Translations under genes and position numbers: made by a program | The notes under the pieces: model-generated | Told to the model about the DNA's origin: nothing | Databases searched by the model: none | Seen by the model: only the letters and a program-made list of their open reading frames with translations | DNA from: Anaerosalibacter sp. Marseille-P3206 | GTDB lineage: Bacteria > Bacillota > Clostridia > Tissierellales > Sporanaerobacteraceae | Reading direction: 5' to 3' | Assembly: GCF_900155565.1 (NCBI RefSeq) | Contig: NZ_FUHM01000002.1 | Span: 1,488,001 to 1,552,000 of the forward strand | Length of the DNA: 64,000 nucleotides | Shown: positions 8,098-16,329 of the stretch, in pieces | Position numbering within the stretch: position 1 is the stretch's first letter | How the letters are laid out: every line of letters begins with the position of its first letter

Positions 8098-8466
8098 ATG
8101 TATTCAGATAAAGTTATTGAGCATTTTATGTCACCAAGAAATGTGGGTTCTATGGTTGATGCAGATGGGGTAGGGAAGTTTGGCGACCCTAATTGTGGAG
8201 ATTCTTTAACTATTTATATAAAGGTTAAAGATGATGTAATTGAAGATATAAGCTTTTTGGTATTTGGATGTACTGCTTCAGTTGCTACAAGTAGTATGAC
8301 AACAGTATTGGCAAAGGATAAGACTATAGAAGAAGCACTTAAAATCAAAGAAGAAGATATAGTTGAAGCATTGGACGGTCTTCCTGAAGCAAAATTACAT
8401 TGTTCAAACTTAGGGGTTCAGGCTTTAAGAAATGCAATAAAAGATTATTTAGATAATAAAAAATAG
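8098..8466 (+). CDS. NifU/IscU-like iron-sulfur cluster scaffold protein
   Basis: The ATG at 8098 follows GGAGTGATAAAT, so it is preferred over in-frame upstream starts that would run through a repeat. The 122-residue product is a single NifU_N/IscU domain on which Fe-S clusters are assembled. The three cluster-ligand cysteines are visible: GDPNCGDS, VFGCTAS and KLHCSNLG. The N terminus (MYSDKVIEHFMSPRNVG) is typical. No cysteine desulfurase gene is adjacent. A HesB-like selenoprotein and an Mrp carrier, also linked to Fe-S handling, lie 25 kb away in the same window. Confidence 0.93.
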   Translation: MYSDKVIEHFMSPRNVGSMVDADGVGKFGDPNCGDSLTIYIKVKDDVIEDISFLVFGCTASVATSSMTTVLAKDKTIEEALKIKEEDIVEALDGLPEAKLHCSNLGVQALRNAIKDYLDNKK

Positions 8467-8581
8467 TGTTGGACACTGAAATTTTTAGTCTCTTCTCTAA
8501 TTGTATATAAAAAGGTAATGTAATAATTAATATAGAATAAATATAATAATAGAGTTTGTATTTAATATATAGGGGGACGAT

Positions 8582-9325
8582 ATGAAGAAAAGAAGAAGTT
8601 TTCATATAATTGTGCTTAGTAGGAAGTTATTATTTACAATAGGATTTATTATAATTATTATTGCTACGATATTTATAATAAGGACTTCTAGAGTGGCAAA
8701 TATATTTAACTATAGACGAAGTGAGGTAATAGTTGTCGACCCTGGACATGGAGGAATTGATGGGGGTACTAATATTGGTGATTTACTAGAGAAGAATATA
8801 AATTTGGATATAGCTTTGAAGTTGAAGAAGGAGCTAAAAAAACAAGGATATAAGGTAATTATGACTAGAGAAGTAGATGAATCTCTAGAAAAATATAGTG
8901 ATATAAATGCTTCTAGATACAGAAAGGATTTAAATGCTAGAAAGACTATTATAAATAAAAATGATCCTGCAGTGTTTGTTAGTATTCATGTGAATTCTAG
9001 TAAAAAAGGTTCAGCTAGGGGTGTTAAGGTATATCATTATCCTACATCAATTGAAGGAAAAAAGTTAGCTGAAGTTATTTGTCATTCAGTAGATGATATT
9101 GTATATGATGGTTTTTTGAAGGAAAGTTCAATTAGAACTGAAGTAATTGGTGAAAATTATTATATATTAAGAGAAACAGAAAATACTGGGGTATTAGTAG
9201 AGGTAGGGTTTATAACAAACGAAGAAGACAGAAGATTGATAACAGATGATAAGTATCAAAACAAAATTGCACAAGCTATAACAGAAGGAGTACAGAAATA
9301 CATAGAAGAAATTAGAGAAAATTAA
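8582..9325 (+). CDS. cwlD: N-acetylmuramoyl-L-alanine amidase CwlD (spore cortex)
   Basis: A 247-residue amidase_3 protein with an N-terminal membrane anchor (about residues 12-32). CwlD removes the peptide from muramic acid as the first step of muramic-delta-lactam formation in the spore cortex. Expected zinc and catalytic residues are seen: VVDPGHGGIDGG, the Glu in LLEKNINLD, SIHVNSS, and LVEVGFITN near the end. Length and architecture agree with CwlD rather than with large multi-domain autolysins. A GGGGGA site precedes the ATG. Expression in sporulation (sigma E/G) is expected from the family but not read here. Confidence 0.88.
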   Translation: MKKRRSFHIIVLSRKLLFTIGFIIIIIATIFIIRTSRVANIFNYRRSEVIVVDPGHGGIDGGTNIGDLLEKNINLDIALKLKKELKKQGYKVIMTREVDESLEKYSDINASRYRKDLNARKTIINKNDPAVFVSIHVNSSKKGSARGVKVYHYPTSIEGKKLAEVICHSVDDIVYDGFLKESSIRTEVIGENYYILRETENTGVLVEVGFITNEEDRRLITDDKYQNKIAQAITEGVQKYIEEIREN

Positions 9326-9341
9326 CGAATGGGGGATTATT

Positions 9342-9635
9342 ATGAAGAGGAAGGCATTGTTGTTAACTGTAATAGTTACTGTTATTTTATTTACTTTAAC
9401 GGGATGTGTTCCTGGAGATGGAACTAGGACAGTTTTAAAACCAGCGGGTTTCTTTTGGGGAATACTTCATGGATGGCTTGCACCTTTTTCACTTATTATA
9501 GGAATATTTAATAAGAATATTAGAGTTTATGAGGTTATGAACAATGGTTGGTGGTATGATTTTGGATTTTATATTGCTGTTATAAGTGGTTTTGGGGGAT
9601 TGTCTTTAACTCGCAAGAAGAAAAAGGATAAATGA
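9342..9635 (+). CDS. Small lipoprotein with membrane segments
   Basis: A 97-residue protein. Its N terminus is a lipoprotein signal (VILFTLTGC, lipobox Cys near residue 22), followed by two hydrophobic stretches (GFFWGILHGWLAPFSLIIGIF and FYIAVISGFGGLSLT) and a basic tail (RKKKKDK). Proteins of this size and pattern (FWGILHGWLAPF... NNGWWYDFGF) are conserved but uncharacterised in many bacteria. It lies 16 bases after cwlD with its own GGGGGA site, so the two may share a transcript. Confidence 0.7.
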   Translation: MKRKALLLTVIVTVILFTLTGCVPGDGTRTVLKPAGFFWGILHGWLAPFSLIIGIFNKNIRVYEVMNNGWWYDFGFYIAVISGFGGLSLTRKKKKDK

Positions 9636-9751
9636 TATAGGCATTTGACAATAAATTAAAATAGTAGTAATATTTAATTAGCAAATGCCAACAACGAAAC
9701 TATAAGCCATAGAATATTATGGCAAATAAATAATATTCAGGAGGATGAAAT

Positions 9752-10108
9752 ATGAAAATAGCGATTGCAAGTGAAGGAAAACAAGTAAGCGGTCATTTTG
9801 GACATTGTGAAGGTTTTACAATTTATGAAATTGGAGAAGATAAGTCATTGAAAAAGAACTTTGTAGAAAATCCAGGCCATAGACCAGGTTTTCTTCCTGT
9901 ATTTTTAAAAGATTTAAATACAGATGTAATAATAGCTGGTGGTATGGGAGAAACAGCTCAAGTATTGTTCAATGAAAATGGAATAGAAGTTATAGTAGGA
10001 GCTCAAGGGGACTGTGATGATGTAATCCAAGAATATATAAAGGGAAATCTAGAATCCACAGGTAGTGTATGTACAGAACATCAACATGAAGGACATTGTG
10101 AAGAATAA
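9752..10108 (+). CDS. NifB/NifX-type dinitrogenase iron-molybdenum cofactor-binding domain protein
   Basis: A 118-residue protein of the NifX/NafY/MTH1175 fold (PF02579). The start MKIAIASEGKQVSGHFGHC and the GGMGETAQVLFNENGIEVIVGAQGD block are typical. The C-terminal tail is rich in Cys and His (CTEHQHEGHCEE), a common metal-binding extension in clostridial members. No nitrogenase genes are nearby, so a general role in metal-cluster handling is more likely than nitrogen fixation. Strong GGAGG site; a terminator follows. Confidence 0.88.
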   Translation: MKIAIASEGKQVSGHFGHCEGFTIYEIGEDKSLKKNFVENPGHRPGFLPVFLKDLNTDVIIAGGMGETAQVLFNENGIEVIVGAQGDCDDVIQEYIKGNLESTGSVCTEHQHEGHCEE

Positions 10109-10118
10109 TATTATAGTA

Positions 10119-10156
10119 GGGAGCAGGGTAAGCCCATGCTCTCTTTTGTTTTTTTG
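10119..10156 (+). terminator. Terminator after the NifX-like gene
   Basis: GAGCAGGG (10121-10128) pairs with CCC-A-TGCTC (10133-10141) with one bulge, followed by a T-rich run. Confidence 0.8.
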
Positions 10157-10168
10157 AGTATAAAGCCT

Positions 10169-10204
10169 CAGTTTTCTGTCAAAGATACTAATAATAGAAA
10201 ACTG
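10169..10204 (+). promoter_or_regulatory. Inverted repeat upstream of yaaL-like gene
   Basis: CAGTTTTCT (10169-10177) and AGAAAACTG (10196-10204) form a perfect 9-bp inverted repeat ending right at the GGGGGG ribosome binding site of the next gene. It could be an operator or a translation-controlling hairpin; no regulator is known for it. Confidence 0.4.
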
Positions 10205-10215
10205 GGGGGATTATA

Positions 10216-10497
10216 ATGAAAAATTATACGGAAAGAGCAAAAAAGATAATAAACATGGCAAAAGTTTTATCTGACAAATTAATGGATATAAATAAGGATG
10301 AAGACGCCGCAGAAGAACAAGAAATTATAATAAATTTAAGAAAAGCCTTTAATGAATGGAAGTTTAAAGAGAATTATTTTCAAAGTGTTACAGACCCTGA
10401 TTTGATAGATATGGCCATATATGAAATGGAAGCTTCAAAGATAAAATATATTTATTTTTTGAAGAAAGCTAGAGAAAATGGTCTAACAATAAAATGA
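10216..10497 (+). CDS. YaaL-like protein (DUF2508)
   Basis: A 93-residue helical, charged protein preceded by GGGGGG. The sequence (RKAFNEWKFKENYFQSVTDPDLIDMAIYEMEASKIKY) fits DUF2508, the family of Bacillus subtilis YaaL. Its position just before bofA is the same as in Bacillus, which supports the call. The function is unknown. It is probably co-transcribed with bofA during sporulation. Confidence 0.8.
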   Translation: MKNYTERAKKIINMAKVLSDKLMDINKDEDAAEEQEIIINLRKAFNEWKFKENYFQSVTDPDLIDMAIYEMEASKIKYIYFLKKARENGLTIK

Positions 10498-10558
10498 ATA
10501 TTTGTAGTATAATTACCTTATTATATAATGAAGTAATATTTTAAGGGGGGAGTTTTGC

Positions 10559-10819
10559 ATGACGATACAGACAGTTCTTGCATATGCTTTTGGATTGTTT
10601 CTTTTATATATTATAGGTATGCTTTTGGTCATTCCTATAAAGATTATTTTTAAGTTTATAATGAATGGCATATTAGGAGCGCTATTATTATTTATAGTAA
10701 ATATCATAGGTGGTTTTGTTAATTTTACAATACCAATAAACCCTGTAAACGCTGTTGTTACTGGATTCTTAGGTATTCCAGGAGTAATTTTACTTATTAT
10801 TTTACAGAAAATTTTGTAA
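10559..10819 (+). CDS. bofA: Pro-sigma-K processing inhibitor BofA
   Basis: An 86-residue integral membrane protein with three hydrophobic segments. The C-terminal half (NFTIPINPVNAVVTGFLGIPGVILLIIL) is the conserved BofA block. BofA holds the SpoIVFB protease inactive in the mother-cell outer forespore membrane until a forespore signal arrives. It starts at ATG 10559 after AAGGGGGGAG. The yaaL-bofA order matches Bacillus. The partners (spoIVFA/FB, sigK) are not in the window. Confidence 0.85.
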   Translation: MTIQTVLAYAFGLFLLYIIGMLLVIPIKIIFKFIMNGILGALLLFIVNIIGGFVNFTIPINPVNAVVTGFLGIPGVILLIILQKIL

Positions 10820-10836
10820 TAGTACTAATTACAAAT

Positions 10837-10865
10837 TTGCAAAAATTATATTTTTCTGATAAACT
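10837..10865 (+). promoter_or_regulatory. Candidate sigma-A promoter for the L25 gene
   Basis: TTGCAA (10837-10842), 17-bp spacer, TAAACT (10860-10865), 40 bases before the L25 start codon. Matches are fair, not strong. Confidence 0.45.
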
Positions 10866-10904
10866 AGATAAATGTAACAATTATAAAAAAAGGAGTGGAA
10901 CGAT

Positions 10905-11549
10905 ATGGCTAATGCAAAATTGAGTGCTGAAATTAGACAAGAATTAGGTAAAAATAGATCTAGAGCATTAAGACATGAAGATTACTTGCCTGCAGTATTG
11001 TACGGAAAAGGTGAAGAAACAAAAACTATAAAGATGAATGCATTAGAATTTTTAAAGTTAGTTAGAAAACATGGTTATTCATCTCTAATAGATTTAGAAT
11101 TAGAAGGAGAAACACTACCTGTAATAATTAAAGAAGTTCAAAACCATCCAGTTAAGGGTAATGTCATCCATGTTGATTTTCAAAAACTTAATAAGGATGA
11201 AAAAGTTAAGCTTACATTACCTATTAGCATCATTGGTAGAGAAAATGCAGAAACTAAAGAGACTATTTTGGTACAACAACTTAATGAAATTGAAATTGAA
11301 TGTTTACCAAGATATATACCTCAATCAATAGAAGCAGATGTGTCCAATGTTGATCTAAATACACCATTGTTTGTGTCAGATTTAGAAATAGCTAAAAATG
11401 AAAATATAACTATATTTAGAGATCTACAAGACGTTGTGGCAAGCTTAACAGAACCAACTTCACATGTTGAGGAAGAAGATGAAGACGAAGAATTACCAGA
11501 AGTTGAAGTTATAGGAGAAGAAACTGAAGAAACAGATTCAGAAGAATAA
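10905..11549 (+). CDS. 50S ribosomal protein L25, long (TL5/Ctc) form
   Basis: A 214-residue protein that binds 5S rRNA. The N-terminal half is the L25 domain (SAEIRQELGKNRSRALRHEDYLPAVLYGK), and the C-terminal half is the TL5-type beta domain. The last 30 residues are an acidic tail (EEEDEDEELPEVEV...), which is usual for the long form. Ribosome binding site AGGAGTGG. It is probably monocistronic: the gene before it is on a sporulation-type transcript, and a candidate promoter sits just upstream. Confidence 0.93.
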   Translation: MANAKLSAEIRQELGKNRSRALRHEDYLPAVLYGKGEETKTIKMNALEFLKLVRKHGYSSLIDLELEGETLPVIIKEVQNHPVKGNVIHVDFQKLNKDEKVKLTLPISIIGRENAETKETILVQQLNEIEIECLPRYIPQSIEADVSNVDLNTPLFVSDLEIAKNENITIFRDLQDVVASLTEPTSHVEEEDEDEELPEVEVIGEETEETDSEE

Positions 11550-11624
11550 ACTATCGAATTATGTCGAAATAAGTATTAGTATTTGATATAATATAATAAA
11601 TAGACAATACTGTGGTGGTGACCT

Positions 11625-11777
11625 ATGAAATATATTATATCTGTATTAATGCTAATAATTATGTTTACTTTCATTTTCTATATTTGTGGAGATGTATTTG
11701 CTAATTTAATATGTAGAAAAAAGCAAGTGAAAAGAAATAGTGAAGCTATTAAAAAAACTAGGCATTCTAGAAAATGA
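11625..11777 (+). CDS. Small membrane protein of 50 residues
   Basis: A short gene with GGTGGTG upstream of ATG 11625. The product has one hydrophobic helix (YIISVLMLIIMFTFIFYICG) followed by a basic tail (RKKQVKRNSEAIKKTRHSRK). It is followed by a perfect terminator, which supports it as a real transcription unit. Function unknown. Confidence 0.55.
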   Translation: MKYIISVLMLIIMFTFIFYICGDVFANLICRKKQVKRNSEAIKKTRHSRK

Positions 11778-11788
11778 TAATAGATTTA

Positions 11789-11820
11789 AAATACCCTTTT
11801 AGGGTATTTTTCTTTTTTTG
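11789..11820 (+). terminator. Terminator after the 50-residue protein gene
   Basis: AAATACCCT (11789-11797), a TTT loop, AGGGTATTT (11801-11809), then a T run. Confidence 0.9.
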
Positions 11821-11872
11821 TTTGATATTTCATTAAATATTGCTTAAAATAATAATTAAGGGGGTGTTATTG

Positions 11873-12337
11873 ATGGTTGAAATTGAAGAAAGAAAGGAAA
11901 AACCTTATTTAAAAGTTTTTGCATCAGTTATAGGTTCCGTAATTTTTATAGATTTTGTTATATTTATTGCTAATAAATATACAGAAAAATACCCTTATTT
12001 GACCAATATATTAGTATTGTTTTTACTTATATTTACTTGCAGTTTAATAATTATTAAATTCTTTTCTAAATATAGTTATACCTTAGAAGAAGAACAATTA
12101 AAATTTCATAGACTTATCGGAAAAAAATCTTTTTCAATGTTACAATTAGAGTTAGACAGTATTTCAAATGTTAGGCCATATAGAGATGAAGAGTTAAATT
12201 TCAAATATAAATTTGTATTTGGAAAGGATTATACAAATTGTTATGTAGGGGAATACATGGAGAATGGAGAGGTTTGCTATTTTTTATTTAAACCTAGTAG
12301 CAAAATGTACAATGTATTGAGTAAAAAAATAAATTAG
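11873..12337 (+). CDS. Membrane protein with two N-terminal helices and a PH-like C-terminal domain
   Basis: The ATG at 11873 is chosen because GGGGGTG lies at the right distance. The 154-residue product has two membrane helices (about residues 17-35 and 47-65), followed by a beta-rich segment starting KYSYTLEEEQLKFHRLIGKK, which resembles the bacterial PH-like domains that follow paired helices. No enzyme motif is seen. It stands between two terminator-bounded units just upstream of the Gin gene. The function is unknown. Confidence 0.65.
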   Translation: MVEIEERKEKPYLKVFASVIGSVIFIDFVIFIANKYTEKYPYLTNILVLFLLIFTCSLIIIKFFSKYSYTLEEEQLKFHRLIGKKSFSMLQLELDSISNVRPYRDEELNFKYKFVFGKDYTNCYVGEYMENGEVCYFLFKPSSKMYNVLSKKIN

Positions 12338-12459
12338 ATTATTGTATTAATATATTTGGAATAAACATGGAAATTGTATAAGCACAAATTTATAAATTGT
12401 GAATACTATATAATATAGTGGCAATAATCAAGGTAAAGCTTAATTGAGGGGATGATTTG

Positions 12460-12633
12460 GTGTTTTGTTCATTTTGCAATCAAAACAAAAGTGAAGGAGT
12501 AAGTTTCTTAAATGTTGAATTATGTAATAGTTGCATGGAGGAGATTACCAATATCACAGTTGAAGATGATAAGTACCATTACTACATAGACATTATAAAG
12601 AATATATTTAAAAAATGTCAGTTGGATAACTGA
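12460..12633 (+). CDS. Gin (CsfB)-like anti-sigma-G factor
   Basis: A 57-residue zinc-finger protein starting at GTG 12460 (TTG 12457 is also possible; GAGGGG is upstream). It contains CSFCNQ near the start and LCNSCMEEI, the two Cys pairs of Gin, then DDKYHYYIDIIKNIF, which resembles the conserved Gin tail. Gin (CsfB in Bacillus) binds and holds sigma-G, and in some cases sigma-E, during sporulation. Its place just before the yaaO-like gene and tmk is the same as in Bacillus. The stop codon lies inside the downstream stem-loop, an unusual compact arrangement. Confidence 0.8.
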   Translation: MFCSFCNQNKSEGVSFLNVELCNSCMEEITNITVEDDKYHYYIDIIKNIFKKCQLDN

Positions 12634-12644
12634 CATTTTTTTTG
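12613..12644 (+). terminator. Terminator overlapping the end of the Gin gene
   Basis: AAATGTCAGTT (12613-12623) pairs with AACTGACATTT (12628-12638), followed by a T run. The stem covers the last three codons and the stop. Confidence 0.9.
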
Positions 12645-12661
12645 AGTGAAAGGAGGACAAG

Positions 12662-14074
12662 ATGGATATTCCTATTTTTGAAGGACTTAAAAAATATATT
12701 GAAGAAAAGAATATTTCATTTCATACTCCAGGGCATAAGGGGAAAAATACCCTTGTAGATTGGGGAAAATATATTCCACAAATAGATTTGACAGAAGTAG
12801 AAGGTCTTGATAATTTGCATGATCCAAGGGGTATAATTTTAGAAAGTCAAAGTTTAGCAGCTAAGACATTTAAGGCAAAAAAAACCTTGTATTCAGTAAA
12901 TGGAACTACAGGAGGAATACATATAGCATTGGCTGCAGCTACAAATCCTGGGGAAAAAATTCTCATTCAAAGAAATTCTCATAGTTCTGTTTATAAAGGT
13001 GCTATTCTAAATAGACTTCGAATTGAATATATTTATCCTAATTATAATAAAAAATATAATTTACTAACAGGAATTAAGACTCAAGATGTAGAATCTATAC
13101 TTATGAAGGATTCAAAAATAAGTGCTGTAGTGATTACTTATCCTTCTTACTATGGTATATGTAGTGATTTAGAAAAGATTGCAGAAATAGTTCACAAATA
13201 CGACAAAATACTCATAGTAGATGAGGCACATGGGAGTCATTTTATATTTTCCAATAGATTGCCAAAATCCAGTTTAGAATTAGGCGCAGATATAGTAGTT
13301 CAAAGTACTCACAAGACATTACCTAGTTTTACTCAAACATCTATGATTCATTGTGGTTCCCATAGAATTGACATAGAAAAATTAGAAGAGATGTTTAATC
13401 TCTATCAGACTACAAGTCCTTCCTATCTGTTTATGGCATCACTTGATATAGCTAGGGCATATATGGATGGAGAAGGAAGAGATAGACTAGATGAACATTT
13501 AAGGAATATAGAAGAGATGGTTAACAAATTAAATAACATAAATGGGGTTTTTGCCTTTACAGGGGATGAAGAAGATGAAACCATCAGTGATTTTGATAAA
13601 ACTAAGGTTCCTATAAGACTTAAAAATATTAGAGGAACTACTTTGGAATCCTTATTGAGGAAAAAGTATAATATACAGCTTGAAATGTCAGATTATTATT
13701 ATGGATTATTATTAACTACCCTTATGAATAGCTATGATGAATTGAATTTATTTGAAGAAGCTATTCTGAACTTAGCAACAATTGAACCTTTGGAAGAAAT
13801 GGTTGATTTTGATTTTGAAATGAACAGTCCTAAGATTGAAATTCCTTTAGATGAAGCATTTTATAAGAAGAAGGAAGTTGTAGGGCTAAGGGAGAGCGTT
13901 GGAAGAATATGCGGAAACTATATCATACCATATCCTCCAGGAATTCCACTTATAGTTCCAGGAGAGTTAATTACCAGTGATATTTGTGAGAAGATAGAGT
14001 TCTTAAGGAAAAATAATGTGGAAATAGTTGGCTTACTAGATTATAATAAAGAAAAGATAGTGGTTGTAAAATAG
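12662..14074 (+). CDS. Orn/Lys/Arg decarboxylase-like PLP enzyme (YaaO type)
   Basis: A 470-residue fold-type I PLP enzyme. The start (IPIFEGLKKYIEEKNISFHTPGHKGK) and the PLP-lysine motif STHKTLPSFTQTS (Lys near residue 219) are typical, as are DEAHGSHF and the C-terminal PYPPGIPLIVPGE. Members decarboxylate arginine, lysine or ornithine to give agmatine, cadaverine or putrescine; the substrate cannot be assigned from sequence alone. It is followed by tmk 16 bases later, as in the Bacillus yaaO-tmk-yaaQ order. Confidence 0.88.
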   Translation: MDIPIFEGLKKYIEEKNISFHTPGHKGKNTLVDWGKYIPQIDLTEVEGLDNLHDPRGIILESQSLAAKTFKAKKTLYSVNGTTGGIHIALAAATNPGEKILIQRNSHSSVYKGAILNRLRIEYIYPNYNKKYNLLTGIKTQDVESILMKDSKISAVVITYPSYYGICSDLEKIAEIVHKYDKILIVDEAHGSHFIFSNRLPKSSLELGADIVVQSTHKTLPSFTQTSMIHCGSHRIDIEKLEEMFNLYQTTSPSYLFMASLDIARAYMDGEGRDRLDEHLRNIEEMVNKLNNINGVFAFTGDEEDETISDFDKTKVPIRLKNIRGTTLESLLRKKYNIQLEMSDYYYGLLLTTLMNSYDELNLFEEAILNLATIEPLEEMVDFDFEMNSPKIEIPLDEAFYKKKEVVGLRESVGRICGNYIIPYPPGIPLIVPGELITSDICEKIEFLRKNNVEIVGLLDYNKEKIVVVK

Positions 14075-14090
14075 GAAAGGAAGACTGAAG

Positions 14091-14729
14091 ATGAGTGGAA
14101 TATTCATAACATTAGAGGGACCAGATGGCTCTGGAAAGAGTACTGTTGTTGAACAACTCTCTCAATATTTAAAGAATAGCAATATTGAATATATATTTAC
14201 TAGAGAACCTGGAGGAACTGAGATAGGAGAAGATATACGAGATATTATACTTGATAATAATAATACCAACATGTCTCCTAGAACAGAAGCACTTCTCTAT
14301 GCAGCTTCAAGAAGTCAACATGTTCATGAAAAGATAAAACCAGCATTACAAGCTGGAAAGGTGGTTCTCTGTGAGAGATTTGTACTTTCAAGCCTTGTGT
14401 ATCAGGGAATTGGAAGAGGATTAGGAATTGTAGATGTAAAGAATATAAATGATTTTGGTATAGAAGGTGTGAAACCAGATCTTACTCTATTTTTTGATAT
14501 TGATCCAAGCGTATCTTTGAATAGAAAAATGGTAGGACAAGATATTGATAGATTAGAAATGGAAGGAATTAATTTTCATAAAGAAGTTTATAATGGGTAT
14601 TTAGATCTTATAAATAAGTATCCTGAAAATGTAGTGCTAATTGATGCATCAAAATCTAAAGAAGAAGTTTTCAAACAAGTAAAATCAGAAGTGGAAAGAA
14701 TACTTAAAGAAAGGGGTTTGGTAAAATGA
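14091..14729 (+). CDS. tmk: Thymidylate kinase
   Basis: A 212-residue dTMP kinase, which makes dTDP for DNA synthesis. The P-loop LEGPDGSGKSTVVEQL (residues 7-22), the TREPGGTEIGEDIR motif and CERFVLSSLVYQGIGRGLG are all present. The stop overlaps the start of the first yaaQ-like gene by four bases (ATGA), so translation is coupled. Length is standard. Confidence 0.96.
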   Translation: MSGIFITLEGPDGSGKSTVVEQLSQYLKNSNIEYIFTREPGGTEIGEDIRDIILDNNNTNMSPRTEALLYAASRSQHVHEKIKPALQAGKVVLCERFVLSSLVYQGIGRGLGIVDVKNINDFGIEGVKPDLTLFFDIDPSVSLNRKMVGQDIDRLEMEGINFHKEVYNGYLDLINKYPENVVLIDASKSKEEVFKQVKSEVERILKERGLVK

Positions 14730-15052
14730 AACTTATAGTTGCTATTGTTCAAGACCAAGATGCTCCAACTCTAATAGATGAACTTACAGAAAAGGAATAC
14801 AGAATTACAAAGCTTGCTAGTACAGGAGGATTTTTAAAATCTGGCAATACTACACTTTTAATAGGTGTGGAGGATGAAAAAGTAGAAGAAGTAATAGATA
14901 TTGTTGAATCAACTTGTAAGACTAGGGAGATTACAACTTCATTGTTAACTGTATCAATGCCAGGAGATACTTATATACCTTATCCACTGGAAGTGAAAGT
15001 AGGAGGAGCAACCATATTTATTCTAGATGTAGAGAAATATGTGAGGCTTTAA
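14726..15052 (+). CDS. YaaQ/DarA-like cyclic-di-AMP-binding PII-like protein, full-length copy
   Basis: A 108-residue PII-like protein (DUF970), the family of the c-di-AMP receptor DarA/PstA. Conserved binding stretch: RITKLASTGGFLKSGNTTLLIGVED. The segment between strands (about residues 74-93, CKTREITTSLLTVSMPGDTY) corresponds to the family's long B-loop. It overlaps tmk and is followed at once by a second, shorter paralog. The downstream target is unknown, as for the family. Confidence 0.9.
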   Translation: MKLIVAIVQDQDAPTLIDELTEKEYRITKLASTGGFLKSGNTTLLIGVEDEKVEEVIDIVESTCKTREITTSLLTVSMPGDTYIPYPLEVKVGGATIFILDVEKYVRL

Positions 15053-15070
15053 TTGAAAGGGAGTGATAGA

Positions 15071-15346
15071 ATGAAGCTTTTAATAGCAATAGTTCAAGAT
15101 GCAGATACACAAAAACTTGTAAAGGAATTGATGAGCAAAAAATACAGAGTTACAAAACTTGCTAGTACAGGAGGATTCTTAAAAGCTGGAAACACTACTC
15201 TTTTGATCGGGGTAGAGGAAGAAAAGGTTGAAGAAGTTATTAGTACCATAGAGGGAATATGTAAGTCTAGAGAAGCAAAACAAGGAGTAAATGTGGGAGG
15301 CGCCACAGTATTTGTAATGGATATAGATAAATTTAAGAGGGTATAA
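15071..15346 (+). CDS. YaaQ/DarA-like paralog with a shortened B-loop
   Basis: The ATG at 15071 follows GGGAGTGATAGA. The 91-residue product is closely similar to the preceding protein over most of its length (RVTKLASTGGFLKAGNTTLLIGVEEEKVEEV). It lacks about 17 residues in the B-loop (CKSREAKQGVNVGGATVF). The residues around the nucleotide pocket are kept, so ligand binding may be retained while partner contacts differ. It appears to be a tandem duplication. Confidence 0.88.
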   Translation: MKLLIAIVQDADTQKLVKELMSKKYRVTKLASTGGFLKAGNTTLLIGVEEEKVEEVISTIEGICKSREAKQGVNVGGATVFVMDIDKFKRV

Positions 15347-15348
15347 CA

Positions 15349-16326
15349 ATGGACTTTAATGATATATTGGGTCATGAAAATGTTATTAAAAACTTAAAAA
15401 GAGCAATGGAAAAGGGAAACTTAAGTCATAGTTATTTGTTTGTAGGTCCTGAGGCTATAGGCAAAAAAAGAGTAGCAATGGCATTTTCTAAAGCCCTCCT
15501 TTGTGAAAATGGAGGGCTAGAACCTTGCAATAAATGTACTTCGTGTAGAAAATTTGATTCATCAAATCATCCTGATTTTTATTATGTAGAGCCTATTAAA
15601 GACTCAATCAAAAAAGAACAAATAGAAGAGATTATCAAAACTATGCTCACTAAGCCTTTAGAAGGTAAAAGAAAAGTTTATCTTATTGATGATAGTTATA
15701 CTATGAATAGACATTCTCAAAATGCCTTTTTAAAGACTTTGGAAGAGCCACCAAGCTATGTAAATATTATTCTAATAAGTACAAGCAGTAAAAATCTATT
15801 GCCTACTATAATATCTCGCTGTGAAGTCATTAAGTTTTCGCCTTTAGAAAAGGAGGATATTATTAATTTTGCAATTGAAGAATATGAAAAAACTAGAGAA
15901 GAAGCTGAATTTCTTTCTTCCTATTCAAAAGGCAGTATTGGAAGGACAATTGAACTTTTAGAAAATGATGAGTTTTTAAATTTGAGAGAAGATACTATTA
16001 ATACAATAGATGGGGTATTAAAAGGTGATGAGTTAAAGGTACTTAATTCACTAAGTTTTTTTGATGAAAATGAAGAGAATTGTGAAGAAATATTGGATAT
16101 AATACTTTATTGGTTTAGGGACTTATATATTTACAATGAGATAGGAGAAAGTGATTTGATCATCAACAGGGATAAAATGGAATTGTTATCTACCGAAACT
16201 TTTTTATCAAGAAGCAAAATTAATGATATAATAGAATTTATATTGGTGACCAAAGAGAATATACAAAGGAAAGTGAACTACCAACTATCCATAGAGACAA
16301 TGCTTTTAAGAATGCAGGAGGTATGA
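15349..16326 (+). CDS. holB: DNA polymerase III delta' subunit
   Basis: A 325-residue clamp-loader subunit that starts two bases after the yaaQ paralog. It has an AAA+ fold with a zinc module (CENGGLEPCNKCTSCRKF), a degenerate P-loop (GPEAIGKKRVA) as expected for delta', and the SRC motif (PTIISRCEVIKF). Its place after tmk-yaaQ matches Bacillus holB. Confidence 0.93.
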   Translation: MDFNDILGHENVIKNLKRAMEKGNLSHSYLFVGPEAIGKKRVAMAFSKALLCENGGLEPCNKCTSCRKFDSSNHPDFYYVEPIKDSIKKEQIEEIIKTMLTKPLEGKRKVYLIDDSYTMNRHSQNAFLKTLEEPPSYVNIILISTSSKNLLPTIISRCEVIKFSPLEKEDIINFAIEEYEKTREEAEFLSSYSKGSIGRTIELLENDEFLNLREDTINTIDGVLKGDELKVLNSLSFFDENEENCEEILDIILYWFRDLYIYNEIGESDLIINRDKMELLSTETFLSRSKINDIIEFILVTKENIQRKVNYQLSIETMLLRMQEV

Positions 16327-16329
16327 GAA

